Positions 42,580 through 53,686 of a DNA stretch of 64,000 nt are shown here, piece by piece (the stretch's first letter is position 1; each line of letters starts with the position of its first letter). The stretch is taken from NCBI GenBank assembly GCA_022570795.1, contig JAKUDP010000016.1, positions 186,001 to 250,000 on the forward strand. Reading direction: 5' to 3'. Source of the stretch: Sphaerulina vaccinii. Its lineage: Eukaryota; Ascomycota; Dothideomycetes; Mycosphaerellales; Mycosphaerellaceae. Both the position numbers and the translations under genes were made by a program. Under the pieces are notes generated by a model that was not told the DNA's origin, ran no database searches, and saw nothing but the letters and a program-made list of their open reading frames with translations.

Positions 42580-45549
42580 TCACGTACTTCTTCTCCAAGA
42601 TCCATCAGCAACAATATCAAACCTAACATTCCTCATCATCGGCGGACCATTAACCCGTCCAATCCCGCCCCTTTCCAACCAAGGCCGTAAATTCTTACAC
42701 TGACTAACATCAAACTTTTCCAAAAACCTACAACCCTCCACCACAGCTTCGACACCCTGCCCCGTAACTCGAACACAGCCCCGCACGCTGAGATATCGCA
42801 ATTCGAGTAAATGTAATCCAATACATCGAAGACTATTATCGCTTACGGCCGAGCCGCAGAATGCCATGTCGAGTTTCCGGAGAGCAGGGAGTCCGAGTGC
42901 TAGGACTTCTGTTGCGGTGTCGGAGAGGGCGCAGCAGAATGAGAGGTCGAGTTCTCGTAGGGCTCTGCAGCCGCCTACTACGCCTACTATTGCTTGGTCG
43001 GAGAGGTAGGTGCAGTCTGCTAGGATTAGGGTGTGGAGGTTGCGGAAGTCGTAGATACTCCAGGAGTGGAAGCCGTTGTCTGATATGCTTGTGCAGCGGG
43101 TGAGGTCTAGACTTTCGAGTCGGTCTGCTGCATGTACAGCGATGTGTGCCATGCTGCGGTCTTGTACGTGTTTGCAGTATGAGAGTGTTAGACGCTTCAG
43201 ATTTGACGCACCAATTACTGTGCCTGGCGGAGGCTGTGGGTGGTTGGGATCTTGGAGCTGTATCGTGTGTCCATGTCTTCTCATGGCGCCCCTCTTGCCA
43301 CCCATTGGATGCGGCGGCGGAGGTGGTTGTTGAAGTCCTAGTTTCTGCTCGGGCACGACCCAGCCTACAACTCTTGCAAGTAGAGTGTCGCCCACCTTTC
43401 GACAATTGCTGAGATCGATCTCTTCCAGACCTTTGGCTTTTTCAACTAGCCCGAGTACTGCCCCTGCAGTCACGTCCCATACAGACTTCATCTTCCAGAT
43501 CTTCACGACAGGCGCGCATGCATCTACAAGGGCTTTGAAGCCTTCATCTGTGACATGATAGCAGTTCGAAAGGTCTACTTCGCGTACGCGAGCGCCAATC
43601 AGTGGTACCAGGATGTCTCGCAACACTTCGTCAGTAACGTATCTGTTATACATTGCGAGATTCAGTTCGTGCAGAACATCAGGCGAGTTCTGTATCAGGT
43701 GGGCCCAGTGCATGCTGACTTGTCGGCAGCGCATCACAATCAGTAGGTCTAGATGGCCATATATTTGAGTCAAGATCTTATCAGGCAGTTTGCCTTTCCC
43801 GATGTTTGACGGCTTTCTGACTAGACTCGGTCTCCTTGTCGTTGTGGGACTTAGTCGTCTCGGTGAACTCGGCGAGCCTGGTGTTGGGGAGCCTATTGGT
43901 GACATTCGATGCATTGGTATCGGCTTCAGCGGCGAAGAGTTCGTGATGCGCACTGCGGGCGGACTGGGAGTTCGATACTCGTTCAGCGTTGTTGCCTGTC
44001 CATCAGCAGGAGGCAGTGGTGGCGCTAAGGACGATCTTCTCGACTTTGCGCGCATGTTGTCTAGGTTCTCGCTGAAGAACGGGTCAGGATCGACAGGTTC
44101 CATGTTCGGCGTCAGCACTGGTGATTTGTGCTCGTTGCCCCCTAGAGGAAGTGGTGTGTCAAACTTCACAGTAGGCAAATCTTTCCGCCAGTCATGCTCG
44201 TCTGTTTCAACGTCCATATTGCTTGGGACTCCTCCTGTGCTGACACCGCCACCCACAGCATCCGACATGACCACATCATCGTCTTTCTTCGTGGACGCTC
44301 TGAGCCTCCGTCGAGCTTCAGCTTCGACTTGCTGGCGCAGCTCTGAGCTACACCGTGACCACAACTCGTCCAGTACTTCGCCAGTGATTAATAGGCACTC
44401 GACCGAGTTCACGCTTCGTACTGTTGCTGTTCTCCTTGGGGCCAGACTTAGACTCGTCATCTCGCCAAAGTACTGACCAGCTCCAAGTCGAGCGCGCACT
44501 TGCTGATCAGCCAGATGTGCGGTGCCATTGGTATACCCATTAGTGGTCAAATGTTGCCTGGACTTGTGCACCTCAGCTGCACCTGTGAGAACTTCGACTT
44601 CTCCCTTGACAATGAAGTACACTTCTCGCCCACTGCTCTCCTGCCTAACAATCTCGGTGAAGGGTGGGTACGAGACTGGTTGGGCATTGACACCTAGGAA
44701 GTGCAGAATATCCGAAGGTAGCCCGGAGAACAAGGGCAACTCTTTCAGTAATTGCCGAACAGTGAGAGGCGATGTCCCCAACGCACTTGAAGCAGCCACT
44801 TCTGATATACTCGGCGAGGGAGACTTCCTCTTCTTGTTGCTCATAACCTCTCCATTGTCCAGCGATCCTGCTTCGCCCATTTCCACATCGCCAGCCATCC
44901 AGTCACGAGAACGCTTTCGTGGCGCGGCTGGCGGTCTCATGCTACCCTCTTCTCCTGTATGAGCTGGCAGGTCTCGCTCCTTCTTCTTTCGTTCCAGTAT
45001 CGCCAACCTTTCAAGCGCTTCATCTCTTATCGCCCTCTCCACTTCTGGGTAGGAGGGCAGCTCTTTCTGCAGATCCTCCTTGTTCAGTCTGACAACCAAA
45101 CTCCGTATGCTCGCCACGATGCTCGCTGTCCGGGGCATGTCCATTAGGATGCCAATCTCGCCGAAGAAGGCACCTGGCTTCAGCTCAGCATATGTGCTCT
45201 CGCCATCTCTGCTCGTGACACGAACAGAGCCGCGTACCAACCAGTACATGGCTTTGGCATCTTCGCCCTCACGAATGATCTCCTGAGCAGGCTGGTATAT
45301 GTTCGGTCGCAGACTTCTTCCAATGGACAACAAGAATGACTCTGGAGCACTCTGAAAGAGCGGAAATGCTTTGAGGCGGTCTAGGAGTTCCAATGGCAAC
45401 CCGGTATCAATGGACACGCCCAGAGCAGACGACTTGACAGGTCGTGAAGGATTCAAGGCCGAATCGTAGCTCTGTATCAAGCTCAATGCATCTCCCGGGG
45501 GCGTAGCAGTACGCAAGGCAGACGAGCCTCGCATCGGGTGTCGGCGCAT
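42580..45549 (-). CDS. Two-CNBD, F-box and leucine-rich-repeat protein
   Basis: About 989 aa from the ATG at 45549 (the frame is open to 45732 but the extra 61 residues look like leader). Order: CNBD 1 (about 60-180) with G-A-F-F-G-E-I-G-I-L-M-D-M-P-R-T-A-S, close to the phosphate-binding cassette consensus; a Lys/Ser-rich linker; CNBD 2 (about 270-400) with QYFGEMTSLSLAPRRTATV; a Pro/Ser-rich linker; an F-box (KLPDKILTQIYGHLDLLIVMR); then AMN1/GRR1-type LRRs (E-V-D-L-S-N-C-Y-H-V-T-D-E-G and six or more similar). F-box plus LRR implies an SCF substrate adaptor; the CNBDs suggest control by cAMP, cGMP or another ligand. No intron needed. Substrates unknown. Confidence 0.85.
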   Translation of the reverse strand: MRRHPMRGSSALRTATPPGDALSLIQSYDSALNPSRPVKSSALGVSIDTGLPLELLDRLKAFPLFQSAPESFLLSIGRSLRPNIYQPAQEIIREGEDAKAMYWLVRGSVRVTSRDGESTYAELKPGAFFGEIGILMDMPRTASIVASIRSLVVRLNKEDLQKELPSYPEVERAIRDEALERLAILERKKKERDLPAHTGEEGSMRPPAAPRKRSRDWMAGDVEMGEAGSLDNGEVMSNKKRKSPSPSISEVAASSALGTSPLTVRQLLKELPLFSGLPSDILHFLGVNAQPVSYPPFTEIVRQESSGREVYFIVKGEVEVLTGAAEVHKSRQHLTTNGYTNGTAHLADQQVRARLGAGQYFGEMTSLSLAPRRTATVRSVNSVECLLITGEVLDELWSRCSSELRQQVEAEARRRLRASTKKDDDVVMSDAVGGGVSTGGVPSNMDVETDEHDWRKDLPTVKFDTPLPLGGNEHKSPVLTPNMEPVDPDPFFSENLDNMRAKSRRSSLAPPLPPADGQATTLNEYRTPSPPAVRITNSSPLKPIPMHRMSPIGSPTPGSPSSPRRLSPTTTRRPSLVRKPSNIGKGKLPDKILTQIYGHLDLLIVMRCRQVSMHWAHLIQNSPDVLHELNLAMYNRYVTDEVLRDILVPLIGARVREVDLSNCYHVTDEGFKALVDACAPVVKIWKMKSVWDVTAGAVLGLVEKAKGLEEIDLSNCRKVGDTLLARVVGWVVPEQKLGLQQPPPPPHPMGGKRGAMRRHGHTIQLQDPNHPQPPPGTVIGASNLKRLTLSYCKHVQDRSMAHIAVHAADRLESLDLTRCTSISDNGFHSWSIYDFRNLHTLILADCTYLSDQAIVGVVGGCRALRELDLSFCCALSDTATEVLALGLPALRKLDMAFCGSAVSDNSLRCIGLHLLELRYLSVRGCVRVTGQGVEAVVEGCRFLEKFDVSQCKNLRPWLERGGIGRVNGPPMMRNVRFDIVADGSWRRST

Positions 45550-46390
45550 CTTTCTCAGCAGTGTTCCCTCGCGGCCACACCGCTGACCAACACACGTCGC
45601 CTTTGCATGTGCTGCTGCTGCTCTTGCTACTGCCCCTTCCCTTCGTGTCAGTGGCGAATGAATATAACAATGGCAATCCTGTCGGCGAGATGCACAGAAT
45701 TGGGGATCAGTAGTGTAGAACTGTACAAACACGAACTCCGGCGATTATCTTGAGCTGTGTTTCAGATGCGCGTGCTTCGGAAGAGGTTCGTGTAGATCTT
45801 CCTCAGCTCAGGCCATGTGGTAGAACATGATCATGCCCGTTTGCCCCAGCTGTCGCGTGAGCAGAGTGTGGAAATGGTGGCACTGTGTAGAGTGGTACAA
45901 CGAGAAGGTGTGTGTAGAGTGAGTACAAAGAAACACTCCGTCACGATACAGAGCACATCACACCGTGGGGCATAGCTTCTCCAGTGCTTCCATAATCCTT
46001 CTAGACTACCCGAACCTTGATTGTGAGGCCACACTTTAAAAGCGCCTCTTTCACTTCATCCCCCACTGATATCACTCTCCTCCTTCGCGCTGAACCTCCC
46101 CGGCACCACTGATACTTCTCCCAGTCATCAAGTGAAGACTCTGAACAGGCATCGCGCAAAAGGACACCGAAGCACGACACAGCACTCAGATGTGCGGCTA
46201 ATAGCGGTATCACATCGCCGAACGACCTCTAAACAAACTCTAAACCCTTGCACAAGACAGTGGACGTGGGACTTGACTCGATTGCCGATTGAACCTACTC
46301 CATTGTCCCGGATATCAACAACAACCACAGACATCACCTCCCTCCTTTCGACTGCGTAGTCGCGTGCTCTTGAACTCCAGGCAAGTACGA
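45550..46390. other. Intergenic up to the AT-rich block
   Basis: Promoter side of the CNBD/F-box gene. Base composition is normal until about 46390 and then drops sharply to AT-rich. No supported gene. Confidence 0.45.
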
Positions 46391-46623
46391 AGGAGTTCGT
46401 ATTTTTTGAGTTATAGGCGAAGTTTCTTAGCAATAACAACAACTTAATATATTACTTAGAATATGTTTATTTAACAAGATATACTAAATCTAAAGAGTGT
46501 ATTCTATTCGCAATATACTATTTACTTATCTATAGAAGTAATTGCCTCCCTTGTCCTTTATATAGTGTTGTATCTTTCTATCTAAGCTATTAATCTATTT
46601 TCTTACTACTTTGATAAATATAT

Positions 46624-46847
46624 TATAAGAGTATAGGTATATAGTAATATATAGAGCGCTAGTTAATAAGAGTATTAGTTGTACAAACTAATCCTTGCTT
46701 CTATAAAGAATATAGGAGCCCTTAGAGTTATAGGGCAACTACGTACTATATATACTCTACTCTCGGAACTGAGGATACGGGATTGCCTAGTAATCCAGAT
46801 TCCCTTTTCGGAGTTAAGATACTATATCCTTAGACCTAGCTCTTATA
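46624..46847 (-). repeat. LTR of the gypsy element (3' LTR in element orientation)
   Basis: 224 bp, begins TATAAGAG and ends CTCTTATA, exact inverted termini. Flanked outside by TATAT (46619-46623). Matches 53463-53686. Confidence 0.88.
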
Positions 46848-49800
46848 ATTATCCCCTTCTCCTAGGGAGCTGCCCTTAGCAACATTCTAGCGAGAAATAT
46901 ATATACTCCTTATAGTAGTATATTATATATTATACTTATCGGTACCTATATATACTATATACAAAGCCCTTACAATATTCTATATAATCTATATTATTAG
47001 CTTTAGTTTTAGTATTCTTAGTATTAGCCTAATCCCTATAACTTTAGCTTTACTTTATAATAATAGTAAAGGGTTGCTATACGACTCGTATATAACGCGC
47101 AATCGCTACTTACTAGTCGCTGCTACCTAGCAACTATAATAAATATATATTTAGAACTTTTTCTTAGTTTCTTCTCTTCTTTATAAATATATATATATAA
47201 TCGGCCTTTTACTACTTGTAGTAGTACTATCTCTTATATATTAATACTCGCTATATACGTACTACATACCTGTCCTACAAGTATAATAGCCGCTCGCCGC
47301 GCTTATACTATACTTAACTACCCGCCTTATACTCCTAATAATCTTGCCCTCTCTCTTAAGTAGAATGTTTCGGTATACTCTCGCTACCTTCTATATATAA
47401 TAGACTATATATATACTTAGTGAACTTGAGTCTGCTACAAGTCGCCTACTAACTAAATATATGTTGTAGCTGCTATAGAGGCCTATAATAGTATAATAAA
47501 GGTCGGCAAGGTAAGAAAGTATACTTGCTACTCTTATAGCTACTATACCTATGTTTGTATCGAGGACGCTAACCTATGTTAGTAGGCGCGCTAGGTACTC
47601 TTCTACTACGCTAAGCTTAATTGCCTTGCGCTAGGCGTATACTAGAATTAGATCAAGCGCTGCCTTACCTGCCTCCTTCTCTTTATCGATAAGACTAAGC
47701 GCCTTATCTAGGCCAATAGTAGCAAATTACTCGGAGAGTTTAAAACGCCTAAGAAGGGTATATCTACTACGTAGGCAGGTTATAGTAATAGTATAGCCGC
47801 CGGCAAATTCCTCTTAGACTAGACTATAGCTAACTTTACCTAAGCTTAATTCGAGCTCTCCTTCGAGGTATAATATACTCCTATACTCCTATACTAGTAT
47901 AACGTATATACGTTGCACCCGATACTAATAGTCCTTATAGGCCTAGCGTATAAACGGCGCTACTACTTCTACTCTCGAAACTGCCCTCGCTACTACCTAC
48001 CTAGATAGTAGCGATTAGAAGAAGAGCAGCCTCTCTAATATTAAAGAGGAAAAGGAGGTAGAGGAGGGAGAAGAGGAGAGAGAGGAAGAGAAGAGAGAGG
48101 GAAAGGAGGGAGAGGAAGAGGATAACAAGATAGGCGAGGCAGATAAGGCTAATAATAGCGACGCTATCGAGTAGCCTACTCGCTATCTATGCTCTATAAG
48201 GAGAGGCCCTAGGTAGGTATAAAGTTACCTAGAGTTATACTTTAATAATATAATTTAGTAGAGAAGGAGGCTCTAATTAGGCGTAAAGTCGATTATTCTC
48301 GGACCTATATAGTAGCCTTATATAAGCTCGTTATGCTCTCTGCTTGCGCTACTAACTACCTTTGCTATAGGTAAGTAGTAAATAGAAATATATTTCTACA
48401 AACTTAAATATACCTTTTCTATCTAGTATCTACTAACTCTATAGCTTTAGATTATTTCTACTTTTTCTTTATAGTACAGCTACTTGCTGCCTGCGACTCG
48501 AACTTATTAAGCGCTATATATTCTCCGACGTACTCTTTAGGTTCCTACTAGTTATATTCCTTAGGCTATCCTCGCTACCTTACTAGGTAGTATTGGACTC
48601 CCTTTCGGACTTAAGTATTAAGAATCTTCTTAACTTTATATATACCCTCTTTGTCTACGAGTAGCAGGCTCCCTGCCTATAACTTGCTACCTTTCTAAGG
48701 CTTAAGAGAAGATATATAGAAGATATTATAGATATGCGAGTTAGATAGCAAAGCTAGGTAATATACCTACTTTCCGACTATATCGATAACTTTAAATAGT
48801 CTAGCAAACTTGTTTGTAAGCTTCTTCGAAGGCATCTTTAGCCTTAAGTTCTTAGTAGAGAGCAAGACTTGCTATCCGACGTTATACTATATTAGAGTAT
48901 ACTTTATATTAAAGTACTTTGCTTGCGCTTTGCCTACTTCTCGCTATTGCTATATTAGCTTTTCGTAGCTTTGCTTTAATCTTTAAGCTATATCGGTTGC
49001 TACTAGTACCTCCCTTTTAGGAAGCACGCCCTAAGCTTCTCTCGTATATACTACTAGCTCTAGATTAAATCTATAAAGCTCTATAAATAGAGACTTCTTA
49101 GAAAGCGAATAAGTACTATTATTATAGGCAAACTTAGCCTGCACTAATAGCTCTACCTAGTTGTCCTACTACTTACTATAGTAGATGCGTAGGTACGTCT
49201 CAAGCGTTTGGTTCGTATATTTAGTCTAACTATTAGTCTAAGGATAGAAGGCTATACTTAGCCTACGCTTTACCTATACTTTATAGTAGAAGTCCGACTA
49301 GAACTAGCTAGTAAAAACTGAACCTCTATTACTTACAATTCCGAATAGCATACTATAGTAACAAACTACTTCCCTATATAGGGTGTCGACAAGGTCGATA
49401 CTTATATATTTCTTAGTAGTAGGTATAAAGATATATATTTTAGTATAGTAGTCGACAATTACAAGGATCGTATTATATACATAGCTGTCTTACTTACTTG
49501 GAGGAAAGTCTATAATAAAGTCCTAGGTCAATTCTTGGAATAGCCTATCTAGTAGTAGTAGCGTAGTCAACTCGCTATAGAGACGATAGTAACGCGCTTT
49601 AGCCTTCTAGCAATAACTATAGATCTCGATATAACTAGCGATGTCCCTACTTATTTGTAGCTACTAGTACTTCCGACATATAAGGGTAATAGTCTTATCT
49701 TTATCGAAGTAGCTAGCGAGAGGGTCGTTATAATATATATATATTACCTAAGCACGCAATATATAGTCCTTTAGTATATATAAAGCTTTTTTAAACTATA

Positions 49801-52800
49801 AATTCCCTTTTTTAGTAATAAGCGCTTTGCCTATACTACTATTACTTATAGCTTTATTATAAGCTTCTCGAGCCGAAGGCTCTAACTAGATAAGTAACTT
49901 CGTCTAATCTAGTACTAAGTTAGAAATATTAACTATATATAGCTGCTCCTATGCTACGATTGCGGCCGCAATACAAGCCGGTAGCAATATGCCCGTACGC
50001 TTCTCTACTAGGCGTCGGTAAGTAAGCCTTTATAAGGTAGGTACTACTTGTTCTACTAGTATTTCTAAGGGTGTAGAAAGAGACCTTATACTATGGATAA
50101 AGCCCCTATAGGATATTTGCTCTTCGCCGAGCGTAGTATATATAGTATAAATATAGCGTATGCTCGGATTGCTTGTGTCTTATATACTAGGCAAGTATAC
50201 AAGTATATTCTATACTTGTAGTTTACTCTATAAAGTGGGTAGGAGGGTAGTAACTTGCTACTCTTCTATAGTATAGTTACTACGTCTCGAGGGTATATTA
50301 GCTAGGTTGCGAGTTCCTACCTAATACGTAATAGTAAAGTTAAAAGCTATAAGGAAGATTGCCTAGCGGGCCTAACGACCTATTAGTTTCTTTATACCTA
50401 TAAACTCTCGGAGGTTCGTATAGTCGACAAGCACGTCGATCGTATATAGAGCGCCTTCGAGGTATAGCTGCTATACCTTAAACGACTCTATAACTGCTAG
50501 TAGTTCTTAATTATACGTTTTATAATTATACTCTACTAGAATTATCTTTCTTAAATAGAAGGTAATAGAGTGCTATTCCGATCCAAATAACTAGCTAAGA
50601 ATGCTAGCAATCGCAAACTTAGACGTATTGCTCTTAATATATAAGTATAGCGTAGGGTTAAAGTGCTTTAATAGAGGGGCTATTTAAAACCTCTTCTTAA
50701 TCTCCTAGATATATACTCTTCGGCTATGCCCTACTAGATAGGTCTAGGCTTCTTGCCCTTTACTACTCCTTTAGATAGTACTATAAGCGCTATTACAATT
50801 TGCGAGTATTCGAAGATAAACTTTTAATAAAAGTTAGTAAATCCAAAAAAAGATTGAACCTCTATTAAAGTAGTAGGCCTTGGCTATATAGCGATTGCGT
50901 CTACTCTACTCTTATCTATCTTTACGCTATTAGTAGTAACTACAAAGCCAAGGAAGTTAACCTCTTACTAGAAGAACTTGTACTTGGACTTTTAGGTATA
51001 TAAGCCAAACTTCTAGAGGCGCTTAAGTACTTTGTATATATTTCGCACGTATTGCTTGCGTGTCTTGCTATAGATAAGGATATTATCTAGGTATACTATA
51101 TAAATAATATCGACTAAACCTGCTAAAGCATAGTTGATATAAGCCTAGAAGGTTATAGGGGTATTAGTAAGCCTAAAAGGTATAACCTTGTACTAGAAGT
51201 AACTATAACGCATACGGAACGCAGTCTTCTAGCAGTCGCTCGGCTTAATCCTAATATAATAGTATATATTAGTAAGATCTAGGGTCGTAAACCAATTGGT
51301 ACCTATAAGCCGATTAAGCGTCTTGCTAATAAGTAGTAGAGGGTATCGATTCTTAATTATAATCTTATTAAGACCTCTATAGTCTATATATAGTCTAAGC
51401 TTGCTATCTTTTTTAGGAACAAATAGAATAGGCGTACCTACTTTGCTTATAGAGCGCTTAATCTAGTTATATTCTAGCCCGGCCTTAATATAGGCTTAGA
51501 GCTCTTTAAGTTCCTTTCTAAACTAGTAGTATAGTAGTCGGAATAGTAGAATAGTGCTGTCGTATAGGTCAATCGTATGCTCTGCGCTATCGACGGGCTT
51601 ACTTTTTATTTCCTCTATAGAATTGAGGATATTATTAAACTAATAGAACTCGATTAGTATAGGAGGTAGTACTATACTATCTTTAGCTACAAGTATAGTA
51701 TATATATAAGGTACTTTCTTTAGATTCTTAAAGAACTCTTTAGTATTATAGATAGTAACCTTCTTAAAGCTATCTCTATAGTACTACTCGTCTGTCGCGC
51801 TATCGACACGTACTCGCTAAGTATGTCGCTATACCTAACTAAGAATAAGGTTAGGCTTAGGTATATTATATATATAGAATATACTACCTATAATATATTC
51901 GACCCCTATAGAGTCTGTAATTCGTATACGGATATAGTGCGCCCTATAGCAATAACCTAGTTCTCCTATATAGGAGGTTGCTAGTAGCAATACTATATTA
52001 GGCTATCGAGGAAGGTCGTATTATAAGATAAAGGATCTTATAACAATGTTAATATCGGCGGCGTTATTAAGTAGGCCGGTTGCGTCGATAAATTATTTAT
52101 CTTATATCTCGACTACTACTTATATAGCCTTTGCCCTATTAACCTAAATAGGGAGGTAGCCTTTACTACTTAGCTCGGCATCTAAAGTTCGTAGTCTTTT
52201 TTTAATACTTTTGCTTTTCCCTTATCCTTAGGTATAGTAACCTTATAGACTACCGGCTCCTTATCTGCTTTGCTATTTAGGTAGATAGAGTCGGTAGCGA
52301 TATAACCCTTCTTTCTATAGCTATAATATATAAAGTAGGAGTAGTCTAGCTTAGATAATAAGGCCTTGCCTCGATCGATACTATTAGTATAACAAGACTT
52401 GCTTTTCTCCCTATACTAATTATACTCGTTAGTATTAGAGCGCTTGCGCTTTGACTTCTTATATTCGCGCTCTCGTTCTTGAGTAGAGTTGCTCTAGCGA
52501 GGAATAGTAGTATTAGCCTATTCTAAGCGCCTTACTAATATAACGAGGTCGGCTCGCTTGCGTAGAATAGTATAGCTTTTAATAATCTCTTTATAGAGGA
52601 ACGGCTTTAGCTTTGCGAGGAGGTGGCGTACTAGCTGCGTTTCGCTATAGTCCCCTAGCTAGGCCTCTATATAACTAAGGTTAGCTATAAAGGAGCGAAT
52701 ACTCTAGTTATCTCCCTACCTAGCCCGGTCGTACTCGATTATAATAAGTATTAGGCAGTTCGCCTAGTTACCGATAATACTATAGACCTAAGTCTCAAAC

Positions 52801-53462
52801 TAGCCCTAGGTATAGTAAGCTAGAAGTAAGTCTTTATACTTATTATACTAGGTCTCCTACGCCTTGCCTGCGAGCTATATAATAGTATATAGGACTTTCT
52901 CTTAATTAGACTTAAAGTTATACTTAGTAATAGCAAAGTTAACCTTATAGGCACGAAGGAACTCTCGAGCTTCCTTATCTATATAGCCCTAGTATAGCTT
53001 AGAGTCGCGAATCTTAATACTACGATACGTACCCGAAACGCTAGTAACTAGAGCGCTACTCGCAGTCTCTTCGAAGTTATTATCTAGAAGAGGCTTAGTA
53101 GAGGTATATATAGGTATAATACTTAAGTTACCGAGTTCTCTATAAAGAGCTTTATTCTTATAAGTTGCTTGCAATATACGAGCTTCTTCTCGGAGGATAG
53201 CGTTCTCGGCTTCGAGGTTAATACAAAGCTGCTATATAATAGCTGCAGCTTTAGCATTCTCTTTGTTAAAGCCGTTATTATTACTATTGTTAGCTTGTCC
53301 GGAGGCGCTAGTTATATCGACGTCGTCGCCTTCGTCTAGTTGCTAAGTCTTGTCGGAGACATCTTTAATACGACCTAGCTACTCGCTGCGTGCAGGACGC
53401 TACCTCGGAGCTATTATAGCCTCTATAGATCGCTACCTTTTAAAAGGTAGAAGAATTAGAAA

Positions 53463-53686
53463 TATAAAAGTATAGGTATATAGTAATATATAGAGCGCTA
53501 GTTAATAAGAGTATTAGTTATACAAACTAATCCTTGCCTCTATAAAGAATATAGGAGCTCTTAGAGTTATAGGGCAACTACGCACTATATGCGCTCTACC
53601 CTCGGGACCGAGGATATAGAATTGCCTAGCAATCTAGATTCCCTTTTCGGAGTCAAGATACTATGTCCTTAGACCTGGCTCTTATA
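53463..53686 (-). repeat. LTR of the gypsy element (5' LTR in element orientation)
   Basis: 224 bp, begins TATAAAAG and ends CTCTTATA; flanked outside by TATAT (53687-53691), the same 5 bp as at the other end. About 19 differences from the other LTR, all transitions by hand count. Confidence 0.88.

Larger units (their letters stand above)
46624..53686 (-). mobile_element. Ty3/gypsy chromodomain retrotransposon, RIP-inactivated
   Basis: 7063 bp, coding strand minus. Traces in order from right to left: Gag with a zinc-knuckle (about 52290-52340, cysteines mostly changed to Tyr), reverse transcriptase with D-Y-R-G-L-N-K (about 51370-51400) and Y-L-D-N, the catalytic YLDD with the last Asp changed (about 51070-51110), integrase with I-L-V-I-V-D and S-N-R-G-S-V-F-T-S (about 49290-49490), and a chromodomain with Tyr-Leu-Val-Arg-stop (about 48480-48620). 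Most in-frame stops stand where Trp or Gln codons are expected, as RIP produces. No intact frame longer than about 65 codons remains. Domain order and chromodomain place it with chromoviruses such as MAGGY-like elements. Confidence 0.88.

Noticed and set aside
37224..45549. Secondary-metabolite cluster around the tyrosinase
   Set aside because: Neighbours are a receptor-like protein and an F-box adaptor; no backbone enzyme, tailoring set or pathway regulator is present.
52989..53174. 61-codon open frame in the transposon block
   Set aside because: Chance open stretch in the Gag region of the dead gypsy element.
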